Notes: a model not told the origin generated them from the sequence alone. Counted from the stretch's first letter, positions 16,498 to 31,160 are shown. The stretch is 64,000 nt of DNA from Streptomonospora litoralis (GCF_004323735.1 NZ_CP036455.1:3715101-3779100); one strand, 5' to 3'. A program made the numbers and translations.

Positions 16498-17294
16498 GGC
16501 GAGTATCGCTTCGGGTCGAGGGGACGGGTACGGGCGGCGCATGGTCGGGAGTACGCGGAGCGGGGCTGCGCGATCAAGCGGGGAAGGGCACGGTTCCGGT
16601 GCAAACGGGTCGCAGCCGCACCGCATCGGCGGGGGTGCCGGCACTCGGCGCGTCGGCGCTCGTGCCGCCGGTCGAGCAGGACATCGGACTCCAGAACAGG
16701 CAAATCCAGGCGAATACGTACTCGGAAAATCGCCGCGTTTTCCGGCGCCGCCTCCGCGAAGGCGACCATACCGCAGCGCTCCCTCGGGCACCACCGGTGA
16801 AATTCCGGCACCGGCGCCTCGCGGAGTGGCGTGGAAACGAATCGAGAAAACGGCCGACGTGGAGCGTTAAGCCCCGCGTCGGAGCGGTTCCGCCCTACCG
16901 GATCAGCCGAAGCCATGCGCAGCGATTTCTCCCTGCGAGGCGAAGTAACACCGAACGGGATTCACCTTTCGGGTACGGAACCGCGCCTAGCGGATCGGAA
17001 TTCCGGTGCCGCGAAATCCGTTTTCAACATAGCCGAGGAACGGCCTCTGACCTCGCAATTCCGCGGCGAACGCGGCCACTTCGCCCGGTTCCGCCCCGCT
17101 TGGGGAAGCCCCGTCACTGCATCGGCGCCACCCGCGGCCGGCGCGGCCTCCGCACCGACACGTGCACCGCGCGGCGACGGCGGCTTCGACCCTCGTACCC
17201 GGCGGCGCGCCGCGCCTGCGCCCACAGTCGGGCATTGACGGGCGCCCTAGGCCCGACGCAACATACATAGCGTGTCGGCCCGGTGATCCCGATG
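16498..17294. other. Long divergent intergenic region between P450 pair and cellulase
   Basis: About 800 bases without a convincing gene. It is more AT-rich in patches than its surroundings. A 7-bp hairpin CGGAAAA/TTTTCCG lies at 16723-16744. Short open frames exist on both strands but show no conserved-looking product. It must carry the promoters of both flanking operons. Confidence 0.5.
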
Positions 17295-17314
17295 CTATGG
17301 GAGCGCTCCCATAG
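17295..17314. promoter_or_regulatory. CelR-type operator upstream of the cellulase
   Basis: A perfect 20-bp palindrome centred on TGGGAGCGCTCCCA (17298-17311). This 14-mer is identical to the site bound by the LacI-family regulator CelR in front of cellulase genes of Thermobifida fusca. It sits 64 bases before the GH9 start, so cellobiose-responsive repression is expected. The celR gene itself is not in this window. Confidence 0.9.
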
Positions 17315-20152
<2,838 letters not shown>

Positions 20153-20166
20153 GGCACCGCCGCAAC

Positions 20167-20210
20167 CGGGCCGCCCCGCTCCCGCTCCTGCGGGACAGCG
20201 GGGCGGCCCG
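20167..20210. terminator. Hairpin terminator of the cellulase gene
   Basis: CGGGCCGCCCCGCT (20167-20180) pairs perfectly with AGCGGGGCGGCCCG (20197-20210). An inner CCCGC/GCGGG stem extends it. It starts 14 bases after the stop codon. Confidence 0.8.
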
Positions 20211-20408
20211 TGCCGTGCGGTGGCGGCGTCCGGCGGAAGCGCACCGCCGCGACGGTGCCGGGCCCCGTCGGTGGCGGGCGCCCGCTCGCACCCGGCCGCG
20301 GCCACATGCGGCCCCGGAGGGGGCCTGTACGAGCGCGACGGTCGGCCCGGTGAGCACCGGAGAAGCACGGCCGCGTCACTGCGGGCGCCTCCATGCGGCG
20401 AAAACCAG

Positions 20409-20439
20409 TTGACCTCAAGCTAACTTGAAGTCCTAGTGT
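20409..20439 (+). promoter_or_regulatory. SoxR-type promoter in front of the ABC exporter
   Basis: TTGACC (20409-20414) and TAGTGT (20434-20439) are separated by 19 bases, the long spacing typical of MerR-family-activated promoters. The spacer holds CCTCAAGCTAACTTGAAG (20413-20430), which matches the SoxR consensus CCTCAAGTTAACTTGAGG at 16 of 18 positions. Activation of the exporter by a redox-sensing SoxR is inferred; no soxR gene is nearby. Confidence 0.8.
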
Positions 20440-20522
20440 CGGCGGTGCCGCTGGAGCGGGGAAGCCCGCGACCGCTCCGGCGCCCTCGACAGCCGCCGAC
20501 GCAGAAGACCAGGTGATCGACC

Positions 20523-22460
20523 GTGAGCATGGAAGTCAGCGCGTGGACGTCGATGTACCACGCCGTCCACGCCCAGCGCGACCGCCGCCCGTTCTCCGCG
20601 GCGACCCTGCGCCGCATCGGCCGCTTCGCCCGGCCGCACCGGCGGGCGCTGGTGACGTTCGTGGTACTCAGCAGCGTCACCGCCGCGCTGGCGGTGGCGA
20701 CGCCGCTGCTGGCCGGTCGCGTCGTGGACGCGATCATCGAGTCCGCGCCGCTGAGCACGGTGGTGTCCATCGCCGCGGTGATCGCGGCCATCGCACTGGC
20801 CGAGGCCGGCCTGGGCCTGCTCGCGCGCTGGTTCTCCGCCCGCATCGGGGAGGGCCTGATCCTGGACCTGCGCTCGGCCGTCTACGACCACGTGCAGCGC
20901 ATGCCCATCGCGTTCTTCACCCGCACGCGCACCGGCGCGCTGGTCAGCCGCCTGAACAACGACGTCATCGGCGCCCAGCGCGCGTTCTCCGACACCCTCT
21001 CGGGTGTAGTGGGCAACCTCGTCACCCTGGCGCTGACGCTGGTGGCGATGTTCGCCCTCTCCTGGCAGATCACCCTGGTCTCGCTACTGCTGCTGCCGCT
21101 GTTCGTGCTACCGGCGCGGCGCATGGGCACCCGGCTGGCCCGGCTGGAGCGGGAGGCCGCCGACCACGACGCGGCGATGGGCACGCAGATGACCGAGCGC
21201 TTCTCCGCGGGCGGGGCGACTCTGGTCAAGCTGTTCGGCCGCCCCGAACAGGAGTCCACCGAGTTCCGGACGCGAGCACGGCGGGTCCGCGACATCGGCG
21301 TGCGCACCGCGATGGTGCAGACGATCTTCATGACCGCGCTGACCCTGGTCTCGGCGCTGGCGCTCGCCTTCGTCTACGGGATCGGCGGGTTCCTCGCGCT
21401 GCGGGGCACGCTGGAGGCGGGCGCGGTGGTGTCGCTCGCGCTGCTGCTCACCCGGCTGTACGCGCCGCTGACCGAATTGGCGGGCGCGCGGGTGGAGGTC
21501 ATGAGCGCCCTGGTCAGCTTCGAGCGGGTCTTCGAAGTGCTCGACCTGGATCCGATGATCGCCGAGCGCCCCGATGCCGTCGCGGTGCCCGAGGGCGCGG
21601 TCGGGGTGGAGTTCGACCGGGTCTCCTTCGCCTACCCCAGCGCCGACAAGGTGTCGCTGGCCTCGCTGGAGGAGATCACCGCACTGGACACCCGCGGCGG
21701 CGAGCCGGTGCTGCACGATGTGTCCTTCCGCGCCGAACCCGGCCAGACCGTGGCGCTGGTGGGCTCCTCCGGCGCGGGCAAGTCCACGATCGCCTCGCTG
21801 CTGCCGCGCCTCTACGACGCCGACGGCGGAGCGGTGCGCCTGGGCGGTGTGGACGTGCGCGACCTGTCGTCGGCCTCCATCCGCGCCACGCTCGGCATGG
21901 TCACCCAGGACGGGCACCTCTTCCACGACACGGTGCGGGCCAACCTGCTGCTCGCCCGGCCCGAGGCCGACGACGCCGAACTGTGGGACGCGCTGCGCCG
22001 CGCCCGGCTGGACGGGCTCGTGGCGGAGCTGCCGCAGGGGCTGGAGACGGTCGTCGGCGAGCGCGGCTACCGCTTCTCCGGCGGGGAGCGCCAGCGGCTG
22101 ACCATCGCGCGCCTGCTGCTGGCCCGGCCGCGGGTGGTGATCCTGGACGAGGCCACGGCCCACCTGGACTCCACTTCGGAGGCGGCCGTGCAGGAGGCGC
22201 TGGCGGAGGCGCTGGCCGACCGGACCGCGGTGGTCATCGCCCACCGGCTCTCCACTGTGCGCGCCGCGGACCAGATCCTGGTGGTGGAGGCCGGCCGAAT
22301 CGTCGAGCGCGGCAGCCACGAGGACCTGCTCGCCGCGGGAGGGCGCTATCAGGTGCTCTACCGCACCCAGTTCGCCGACTCCGCCGGCGACGGGGCGGCG
22401 GACGCGGACGGCGGCGTCCTCGCCGCGCACGGACGCGAAGACGCCGAAGCCGTCAGCTGA
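20523..22460 (+). CDS. ABC exporter half-transporter (fused permease-ATPase)
   Basis: 645 residues from the GTG at 20523 (AGGTGA upstream; ATG 20529 is an alternative). The N-terminal half holds six membrane helices (first near residues 43-65). The ATPase domain has Walker A GSSGAGKSTIA, signature FSGGERQRL, Walker B VVILDEATAHLD and the H-loop in VVIAHRLSTVRAADQ. It should work as a homodimer exporting a drug-like or redox-active compound. In Streptomyces, SoxR controls an ABC transporter of this kind, which fits the promoter seen here. Confidence 0.92.
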   Translation: MSMEVSAWTSMYHAVHAQRDRRPFSAATLRRIGRFARPHRRALVTFVVLSSVTAALAVATPLLAGRVVDAIIESAPLSTVVSIAAVIAAIALAEAGLGLLARWFSARIGEGLILDLRSAVYDHVQRMPIAFFTRTRTGALVSRLNNDVIGAQRAFSDTLSGVVGNLVTLALTLVAMFALSWQITLVSLLLLPLFVLPARRMGTRLARLEREAADHDAAMGTQMTERFSAGGATLVKLFGRPEQESTEFRTRARRVRDIGVRTAMVQTIFMTALTLVSALALAFVYGIGGFLALRGTLEAGAVVSLALLLTRLYAPLTELAGARVEVMSALVSFERVFEVLDLDPMIAERPDAVAVPEGAVGVEFDRVSFAYPSADKVSLASLEEITALDTRGGEPVLHDVSFRAEPGQTVALVGSSGAGKSTIASLLPRLYDADGGAVRLGGVDVRDLSSASIRATLGMVTQDGHLFHDTVRANLLLARPEADDAELWDALRRARLDGLVAELPQGLETVVGERGYRFSGGERQRLTIARLLLARPRVVILDEATAHLDSTSEAAVQEALAEALADRTAVVIAHRLSTVRAADQILVVEAGRIVERGSHEDLLAAGGRYQVLYRTQFADSAGDGAADADGGVLAAHGREDAEAVS

Positions 22461-22530
22461 TCGTCGCAGGCGGTGGGCGCCCCGGGCCGCGGGCACAGCG
22501 GCGGCCGGTGCGCAGTGGCGGGTGGCGGGT

Positions 22531-23178
22531 TCAGCCCTGCCCCTCCGGCTCCTCCGCGCCGGTGTAGAAGGCCGTGGTGCGCTCGGCCGCGCCGTGGGCC
22601 GCCGCCTCGTCGGTTCCGAACTCGACGCTGGCCTGGCGCCAGCGTTCGCTGCTCAGCTCCACGAAGCGCCGGCCCTCGGCGGAGCCCGTCCACCGCTCGG
22701 CTTCCGCAGGGTCGGCGGCTTCGCCGGTGGCGAGGTGCTCGGCCAGCCCGCTCAGCGCCATGTCCCAGCCCACGCCTACCGCGCCCGGACCGAACCGCTC
22801 CCACGTGTCGTCGTCGACGTGGGCGATGTGCACCAGTTCCAGGCGGGTGCCGGTGGGTTCGGCGGCCAGGCTGACCTCGATCCAGCTGACCTGGCCGCCG
22901 AACTCCCAACTGGCGGTGAAGGAGGTGGGCGCGTCGCAGCTGCCGATGGTGCCGCCCGCGTTGCCCTCCAACCGGTAATGGCCGCCTTCGCGCAGGTCCC
23001 CCGATACCGGCAGGAACCAGCGCGGAATGCGCTCGGGGTTGGTCAACGCGTCCCAGACGTCCTGGACGGACGCATCGTAGGTCTGGCCGATTGTCAGCAC
23101 CCGGGCCTCGCCGGTTTCCAGCATGCGCGTGCCCAGACGCCGGCGAACGGTACTGATCTGGTGGTCTACGTCGATCAC
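22531..23178 (-). CDS. SRPBCC (AHSA1-like) domain protein
   Basis: 215 residues from the GTG at 23178, preceded by TAAGGAG. The SRPBCC/activator-of-Hsp90 fold is indicated by TIGQTYDASVQDVWDALTNP and PRWFLPVSGDLREGGHY, and by LELVHIAHVDDDTWERFG. Such proteins form a ligand-binding cavity and are commonly encoded next to an ArsR-family regulator. Here the upstream gene is only an ArsR fragment. The C-terminal 50 residues add a helical segment of unknown role. Confidence 0.85.
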   Translation of the reverse strand: MIDVDHQISTVRRRLGTRMLETGEARVLTIGQTYDASVQDVWDALTNPERIPRWFLPVSGDLREGGHYRLEGNAGGTIGSCDAPTSFTASWEFGGQVSWIEVSLAAEPTGTRLELVHIAHVDDDTWERFGPGAVGVGWDMALSGLAEHLATGEAADPAEAERWTGSAEGRRFVELSSERWRQASVEFGTDEAAAHGAAERTTAFYTGAEEPEGQG

Positions 23179-23205
23179 GGTGGTCTCCTTACGAGCCGGC
23201 TGGCA

Positions 23206-23316
23206 TCAGTCGGGCTCGCCGGTCGACCCCAACCCCTGCCGGATGACCGCACCGGAGGTGGACTCACCCTCGGCGAGAAGTTCGGGGATCCGGCGGCGCA
23301 CGGGGTCGCCGACCAC
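23206..23316 (-). pseudogene. ArsR-family regulator remnant
   Basis: The frame reads NAFDVVGDPVRRRIPELLAEG and then AVIRQGLGSTGEPD before a stop at 23206. The first part is the typical N-terminus of SRPBCC-linked ArsR regulators (AFDVLGDPVRRRILELLAEG). Everything after the first helices, including the recognition helix, is missing, and no good start codon precedes it (TAG at 23341-23343). The coordinates run from a possible GTG at 23316. It appears to be the 5' end of a regulator fused to unrelated sequence by deletion. Confidence 0.7.
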
Positions 23317-23447
23317 GTCGAACGCGTTCCTTTCCCCAATCTACGACCGCGGCTCGGATAGGCAAGCGTTTCGTGACCCGTGTCCGGTCGGCTCGGCCGA
23401 GCCGACCGCATACCGCCACCACCCGGTGCCCGACCCCTCCAGCCAGG

Positions 23448-23464
23448 TACTACAGTCTGTCGTA
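23448..23464 (+). promoter_or_regulatory. TACTACA-N3-TGTCGTA inverted repeat at the ctaA start
   Basis: An imperfect inverted repeat ending on the A of the ctaA start codon. A closely related sequence lies on the minus strand upstream of ctaB (27169-27185). The halves resemble the TACTACA/TGTAGTA sites of BlaI/MecI-type regulators. It also contains a TACAGT that could be a -10 element, though it lies close to the start codon. Confidence 0.5.
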
Positions 23465-24534
23465 TGCGTGGTCTCCCAGCTCCGGCACCTTACACGGCCG
23501 AGGACATCCAACTGCTCAACCTTCCCCTCTGGGCGTGGCAGATCGCGCTGGCCGTGCTCGGGATCGCCGTACTGGCGCTGCTGGCCCGCACCGTGTGGCG
23601 GCCCGACACCGCCGCGCTGCGCTGGTGGGGGCTGGGCAACATCGTGGTCAACGTCGGCATCGCGGTGACCGGGGCGACCGTGCGGGTGACCCAGTCGGGA
23701 CTGGGCTGCTCGGAGTGGCCCCGCTGCACCGAGGAGAGCTTCGTCCCCGTCGACACCGGGCACAGCGCCATCAACGCCGCGATCGAGTTCGGCAACCGCA
23801 CGCTGACTTTCCTGGTGCTGGCCGTGGGCGTCATCGTCTTCGTCGCCACGCTGCGCCTGCGGCCGCGCCGCCGCGACCTGCTCGTCTACGCGACGATCAT
23901 TCCCCTCGGCGTCCTGGGGCAGGCCGTCGTCGGCGGCATCACCGTGTGGAGCGGCCTCCACCCCGCCTCGGTAGCGGCGCATTTCCTGCTGTCGATGCTC
24001 GTCGTGATCGTGGCCGTGGCCTACTACGTGCGCTGCCGGGAGCCCCGCGGGCGGCTGCGCCCGACGGCGCCGCGGCCGGTGCGGCTGCTGGCCACCGCGC
24101 TGGTGCCGCTCGGGTTCGCCCTGCTCGTGGCCGGGACCGTGGTCACCGGAACCGGCCCGCACGGCGGCGACGCCGAGGCCCAGCGCTGGTCCTTCGACAT
24201 GGTCACCGTGGCCCGCGTGCATTCCGCACTGGCCTGGGCGGTACTGCTGGGCTCGGCGGTGCTGGCGGCGGCCACCGCGCTGCGTCCCGCGCCCGCCGCG
24301 CTGCGCACGGCCGCCTGGCTGCTGCTGGCGGCCGTGCTCGGCCAGGGCGTCGTGGGCTACACCCAGTACCTGCTCGGCCTGCCCGAATGGCTGGTCGTGC
24401 TGCACGTGCTGGGTTCGGGCCTGGTGTGGGTGGCCATCCTGCGCACCTACTTCGCCACCGCCGAACGGGTCCCGCTCACCAGCGCGGCGGCTGCCCCGGC
24501 TGCTGGGGAGGGTTCGGCGGCTGCCCGGGAGTAG
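23464..24534 (+). CDS. ctaA: Heme A synthase (CtaA/COX15 family)
   Basis: 356 residues from the ATG at 23464. Eight membrane helices are visible. The conserved histidine ligands occur in HPASVAAHFLLSM, VARVHSALAW and LHVLGSG, with EFGNRTLTF in an early helix and a conserved cysteine pair in GLGCSEWPRC. The enzyme oxidises the C8 methyl of heme O to give heme A for cytochrome aa3 oxidase. ctaB, which makes heme O, lies 1.5 kb away on the minus strand. The 3' end overlaps the convergent PrsW-like gene by 59 bases. Confidence 0.92.
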   Translation: MRGLPAPAPYTAEDIQLLNLPLWAWQIALAVLGIAVLALLARTVWRPDTAALRWWGLGNIVVNVGIAVTGATVRVTQSGLGCSEWPRCTEESFVPVDTGHSAINAAIEFGNRTLTFLVLAVGVIVFVATLRLRPRRRDLLVYATIIPLGVLGQAVVGGITVWSGLHPASVAAHFLLSMLVVIVAVAYYVRCREPRGRLRPTAPRPVRLLATALVPLGFALLVAGTVVTGTGPHGGDAEAQRWSFDMVTVARVHSALAWAVLLGSAVLAAATALRPAPAALRTAAWLLLAAVLGQGVVGYTQYLLGLPEWLVVLHVLGSGLVWVAILRTYFATAERVPLTSAAAAPAAGEGSAAARE

Positions 24535-25837
24535 CCGGCGACGCGCCGCCGGGAGTGCCCGGCGCCGGAGGAGGCTGCTGGGCGGCGCGCTGCTGCTGGG
24601 CCTGGGCGATCACGTGGGCGAAGTCGGCGCGCTGCAGGAATCCGGAATCGGTCACCGCGGGCGCCCAGGCCGGCGCGACCGGCTGCTGCATCCGGCCGAG
24701 GAAGGTGGTGCGCGCCGCGTGCATCAGCGCGAGGAAGCTGTCCCGCCGCTCCTCCCACGCGGGCCGGGCGACTCCGCGGGCCAGGCGCTGGTGCAGCAAC
24801 GCAAGCTCGGTTGCGGCGAGCTGGTAGTCCTGCATGGCCTTGCGCCCGCTCTGGCCCGCGTTGCGCTGGGCCCATGTGCGCGCCTGCCGGCGGCCCGGTA
24901 TGGAGCTGAGCATCCGCACGTCCGCCGGGGTCACCAGGCCGGTCGGCACGTAAGGCGGCAGGAAGTGCGCGATCGCGGCCACCTGGCGGCGGCGGTCCTG
25001 AGCGGCCAGCACGATGATCGACACCAGTACGAAGAACAGCACCAGGTAGGCGACGCCGAAACCGATCCAGCCGAACGCGGTGGAGGCGTTCCACAGCCCG
25101 TGCAGCACCACCGCGCCCAACCAGCCCAGCACAGGCGCGAACAGCCGCCCGCCGCCGCGGTTGATGGCGGCGTAGGCGACGCCGATACCGATCATCGCGG
25201 TGTAGAGCGGGTGGCCGAACGGGGAGATCAGGCCGCGCAGCACGAAGGTGAAGCCCAGCCCGAACGCGCCCTCGCTCAAGTAGGAGCTGAGGAAGTAGAG
25301 GATGTTCTCGGTGAAGGCGAAGCCGGTGGCGACCATCGCCCCGTAGATGACGCCGTCGGTCAGCGAGTCGATCTCGTAGCGGCGCCGCCACAGCAGGATG
25401 AGCAGGACCGCGCCCTTGGCGCTCTCCTCCACCAGCGGAGCGCCCACCGCCGTCGAGATGAAGTCGCCCATCGACTGCCCGAACACCGGCACCGCTACCA
25501 ACTGCATGCCCGCCGTGTTGAGGATGAAGGAGACCACCACGGCGACCCCCGCACCCCACAGGAACGCGAAGATCAGCACCAGGCCCGGCTCCGGTTCGAG
25601 CCGGTCCAGCGTCAGGATGAGGGGCACCAGGATCGCCACCGGGATGATCGCGGCGAACAGGCTGATCAAAAACCCCACGACACCGGCGACGCCGCCGCCG
25701 GCCAGGCCCGACCACAGCAGGTAGGCGAACATGGCCAGCATGCAGAGCACGCTGACGACGATTCCGATGGTGAGTCCCACGGAGCGGCGGCCGGGCTTGC
25801 GCCCCTCCAGGATGGCTTTGGCGTCTAGTGCGGGCAT
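24476..25837 (-). CDS. PrsW-family intramembrane protease-like protein
   Basis: 453 residues from the ATG at 25837. About eight membrane helices carry the PrsW motifs: the paired glutamates in APLVEESAKG, then GFAFTENILYF, FGHPLYTAMIG and LHGLWNAS. These belong to the CPBP/PrsW type of membrane metalloprotease; PrsW itself cleaves an anti-sigma factor in Bacillus. The substrate here is unknown. A cytosolic C-terminal region (about 290-453) contains helices and ends in a Pro/Gln-rich tail. Confidence 0.88.
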   Translation of the reverse strand: MPALDAKAILEGRKPGRRSVGLTIGIVVSVLCMLAMFAYLLWSGLAGGGVAGVVGFLISLFAAIIPVAILVPLILTLDRLEPEPGLVLIFAFLWGAGVAVVVSFILNTAGMQLVAVPVFGQSMGDFISTAVGAPLVEESAKGAVLLILLWRRRYEIDSLTDGVIYGAMVATGFAFTENILYFLSSYLSEGAFGLGFTFVLRGLISPFGHPLYTAMIGIGVAYAAINRGGGRLFAPVLGWLGAVVLHGLWNASTAFGWIGFGVAYLVLFFVLVSIIVLAAQDRRRQVAAIAHFLPPYVPTGLVTPADVRMLSSIPGRRQARTWAQRNAGQSGRKAMQDYQLAATELALLHQRLARGVARPAWEERRDSFLALMHAARTTFLGRMQQPVAPAWAPAVTDSGFLQRADFAHVIAQAQQQRAAQQPPPAPGTPGGASPATPGQPPNPPQQPGQPPRW

Positions 25838-25994
25838 GGCCTCTGATCGTAGTGGTTGGCGCCGGTGCGCTGGAATCACGGAACGCTCGGTCGTCTGCGG
25901 AATCGCCGCTGTACGGGGGGTTGCTCCCAGTGCGGCAGGCGGCGGCCACTACCGGCCACCGCCTGCGGTTGACGGCTGCGGGGCCGTGCGGGCC

Positions 25995-26999
25995 TCAGCC
26001 CAGCAGTCCGGCGAGCAGCGGGTCGACGGTCACGGCGCAGAAGAGGAGCGCGAGGTAGGCGTTGGACAGATGGAAGAAGCCCATCGTCGGCAGCCTCGCA
26101 CCCGTGGCACCCGCGCGAACCCGCGCCAGCAGGCGGTGGGCCTGCACGAGCAGCAGCGCTCCCAGCACCAGGGCCACCGCCGGGTAGAGCAGCGTCGTCT
26201 GGGCGACGGGCCACAGCAGCAGCGACGTCACCACCGTCGCCCAGCTGTAGAGCACGCACTCCAGCAGCACCCGGCGCTCGGTGGCCACCACCGGCAGCAT
26301 CGGCACCTTGGCGGCCGCGTAGTCCTCGCGGTAGCGCATGGCCAGCGCCCAGGTGTGCGGCGGGGTCCAGAAGAACACCACCAGGAACAGCACGAAGGGC
26401 GCCCAGTCCAGCCGGTCGGTGATCGCGCTCCAGCCGATCAGCACCGGCATGCATCCGGCGATGCCGCCCCACACCACGTTCTGCGCGGTGCGCCGCTTGA
26501 GCAGCATGGTGTAGACGAAAATGTAGAACAGGATCGCGAAGGCCGACAGGGCCGCCGAGAGCAGGTTGACCAGCAGCGCGAACCCGGCGGTGGAGCCGAT
26601 CGCCAGCACCAGCCCGTAGATCATCGCCCCGCGCGGCGTGACGCGGGCCATCGCGACCGGCCGGCGCCGGGTGCGGCGCATCTCCTGGTCGATGTCGCGG
26701 TCGAGGAAGCAGTTGATCGCGTTCGCGCTGGCCGCCGACATGGTGCCGAAGACCAGGGTGGCCACGGCGGTACCCAGCGGCGGGACCCCCGAGGCCGCGA
26801 CGAACATCACCGGAATGGTGGTGATCAGCAGCAGTTCGATGACGCGCGGCTTGGACAGGGCGGCGTAGGCCCGCACACCGGCCATGAACGCCGCGCCGGC
26901 GGAGCCGGGGGGTCGGGCGGAGTCCTCCTCGGCCGCGGGGTTCGCCGAGGCGGGGCCGCTGTGCGGCGCCTGGTGTGGGGAACCGTCCGTCAGCGCCAT
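25995..26999 (-). CDS. ctaB: Protoheme IX farnesyltransferase
   Basis: 334 residues from the ATG at 26999; the ATG at about 27173, inside the inverted repeat, would give a longer N-terminus. The UbiA-family prenyltransferase motifs are present: [20 protein letters not shown] (first Asp-rich motif) and [12 protein letters not shown]-like/[13 protein letters not shown] (second). Nine or so membrane helices follow a 40-residue hydrophilic leader. It converts protoheme to heme O for the terminal oxidase. Position opposite tkt is the usual actinobacterial arrangement. Confidence 0.93.
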   Translation of the reverse strand: MALTDGSPHQAPHSGPASANPAAEEDSARPPGSAGAAFMAGVRAYAALSKPRVIELLLITTIPVMFVAASGVPPLGTAVATLVFGTMSAASANAINCFLDRDIDQEMRRTRRRPVAMARVTPRGAMIYGLVLAIGSTAGFALLVNLLSAALSAFAILFYIFVYTMLLKRRTAQNVVWGGIAGCMPVLIGWSAITDRLDWAPFVLFLVVFFWTPPHTWALAMRYREDYAAAKVPMLPVVATERRVLLECVLYSWATVVTSLLLWPVAQTTLLYPAVALVLGALLLVQAHRLLARVRAGATGARLPTMGFFHLSNAYLALLFCAVTVDPLLAGLLG

Positions 27000-27168
27000 C
27001 AGTACCGCCGCGCGGTCGGCCCGGCCCCGGGCACCGTGGATTCGGGGGACTTCCGCATTCCGGACACTGACACGCTCAACCTCAACGGAACTCGGGGGTC
27101 TGCTCTGCTCGCCACAGCGGGGACCTGTCCGTACCGGCGGGAGCACCGCTTTCGAGGACAACCCCGTC

Positions 27169-27185
27169 AACGACATACTGTAGTA
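27169..27185 (-). promoter_or_regulatory. Inverted repeat upstream of ctaB matching the ctaA box
   Basis: On the minus strand the sequence is TACTACA-GTA-TGTCGTT, sharing 15 of 17 positions with the ctaA box. It lies about 170 bases before the preferred ctaB start. Shared control of the two heme A genes is inferred. Confidence 0.5.
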
Positions 27186-27636
27186 CTTGCCGCGGGCGCC
27201 TTCCGACGGGGTGCCCCATGCGCCGGGCCTGCCCGAACAGCTCCGCCGGGCCGTCCGGACCGGCGCGCCGCGGCGGCGCCGGTCCGCACCGCAGTGTGGA
27301 TGCAGGGTCGCACACCCGGCACCGCTGCGCACAGCCGCCACGCACTCCGGAACCGGCCGCGACCTGCGGACACCCGCGATGAGACGTGTCGGACATAGGC
27401 CCCGGAGCCGGGGGGCGATAGGCTCGCCTACGGTCGCACGTGCCACCTCCGGCGGACGTATCCCGGTCCCCGCCCGGGCCGCCGCGCGGTGCCGTCGGCC
27501 CGGCGGCCCCTCCCTCGACGCCTGTGCGCCGGCACCCGCGGGATCAGGCCACCGCGACCCTGGACCAACCACATTCGCGACCCCGGGCGACGCCTGCCCG
27601 GGTCCGCGGGATGCGCGAAAGGAGCCCTGAGCCCGC

Positions 27637-29757
<2,121 letters not shown>

Positions 29758-29778
29758 TTCCGCGGGGAAGGACTTTCC

Positions 29779-29812
29779 GGGGTGGGGCCCACAGGACGCA
29801 GGGCCCCTCCCC
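29779..29812. terminator. Hairpin between tkt and tal
   Basis: GGGGTGGGGCCC (29779-29790) and GGGCCCCTCCCC (29801-29812) pair with one mismatch. It could attenuate transcription or protect the tkt mRNA end rather than fully terminate. Confidence 0.5.
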
Positions 29813-29882
29813 GCGCGCCCCGCGCGGCGCACACAGCCACCGCTGACGGGCGGGCCACCGCAACGAGGAAGAGTGAAGCACC

Positions 29883-30989
29883 ATGACGAACCCACTGCAG
29901 ACACTCTCAGCCGAGGGCGTGGCCGTCTGGCTGGACGACCTCAGCCGGGACCGGCTGCGCTCAGGCGATCTCCACCGGCTCATCACCGAACGCAGCCTCG
30001 TCGGAGTCACCTCCAACCCGACCATCTTCGACAAGGCCCTCAAGGAGAGCGACGCCTACGACGACCAGTTGCGCGACCTCGCGCGGCGCGAGGTGTCGGT
30101 CGACGAGGCCGTGCGCTCCATCACCGGCTACGACATCCGCTGGGCCGCCGACGTGCTGCGCCCCACCTACGAGTCGACCGGCCGGATCGACGGCCGCGTC
30201 TCGCTGGAGGTGGACCCGCGCCTGGCCCGCGAGACCGAGCGGACCGTAGCCGAGGCGCTGCACCTGTGGTGGCTGGTCGACCGCCCCAACGTCTTCATCA
30301 AGATCCCGGCCACCGCCGAGGGCCTGCCGGCGATCACGCAGGCGCTGGCGCAGGGTGTGAGCGTCAACGTGACGCTGATCTTCTCGCTGGACCGCTACCG
30401 CGCAGTCATGGACGCGTTCATGGCCGGGCTGGAGAAGGCCCGCGAGAACGGCCACGACATCTCCCGCATCCAGTCGGTGGCGTCGTTCTTCGTCAGCCGG
30501 GTCGACGCCGAGGTCGACAAGCGGCTGGAGAAGATCGGCACCGACGAGGCCGACGCGCTCAAGGGCCGCGCGGCCATCGCCAATGCCCGCCTGGCCTACG
30601 AGACCTACGAGGAGGCGTTCTCCTCCGAGCGGTGGAAGACGCTGGCCGCGGCGGGCGCCGCCCCGCAGCGCCCGCTGTGGGCGTCGACGGGGGTCAAGGA
30701 CCCCTCCTACGACGACACCCGCTACGTCACCCAGCTGGTGGCACCCGGCACGGTCAACACCATGCCCGAGGCCACGCTGGAGGCGACCGCCGACCACGCC
30801 GACATCACCGGTGACACGGTGCGCGGCAACTACCCCCAGGCCCGCGAGGACCTGGAGGCGATCAAGAAGCTGGGCATCGACTACGACGACGTGACCTCCA
30901 CCCTGGAGGACGAGGGCGTCGACAAGTTCGCCAAGTCCTGGGAGGGCCTGCTCGCGCGGGTCTCCGAGCAGCTCGGCCGGCAGAGCTGA
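29883..30989 (+). CDS. tal: Transaldolase
   Basis: 368 residues from the ATG at 29883 (GAGGAAG upstream). Actinobacterial transaldolase signatures are present: [13 protein letters not shown] near residue 40, the Schiff-base lysine in [13 protein letters not shown], and [15 protein letters not shown]. It transfers a dihydroxyacetone unit between sugar phosphates. The gene follows tkt by 125 bases and precedes zwf. Confidence 0.95.
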   Translation: MTNPLQTLSAEGVAVWLDDLSRDRLRSGDLHRLITERSLVGVTSNPTIFDKALKESDAYDDQLRDLARREVSVDEAVRSITGYDIRWAADVLRPTYESTGRIDGRVSLEVDPRLARETERTVAEALHLWWLVDRPNVFIKIPATAEGLPAITQALAQGVSVNVTLIFSLDRYRAVMDAFMAGLEKARENGHDISRIQSVASFFVSRVDAEVDKRLEKIGTDEADALKGRAAIANARLAYETYEEAFSSERWKTLAAAGAAPQRPLWASTGVKDPSYDDTRYVTQLVAPGTVNTMPEATLEATADHADITGDTVRGNYPQAREDLEAIKKLGIDYDDVTSTLEDEGVDKFAKSWEGLLARVSEQLGRQS

Positions 30990-31160
30990 GGCCGAGCGGG
31001 GCGCGGTCTCGGCCGCGCCACGCACGGGCGCCCCGGCGGGTGCCGGGCGGCACCCGCCGGACAGGCATCCGGCGCACAGCAGGCCCGGCCCTGCGGGCGG
31101 CCGCCGGCACACGGGCCGCCGCTGCGGCGCACAGCCACCACGACGACACGGGAGTCGACG

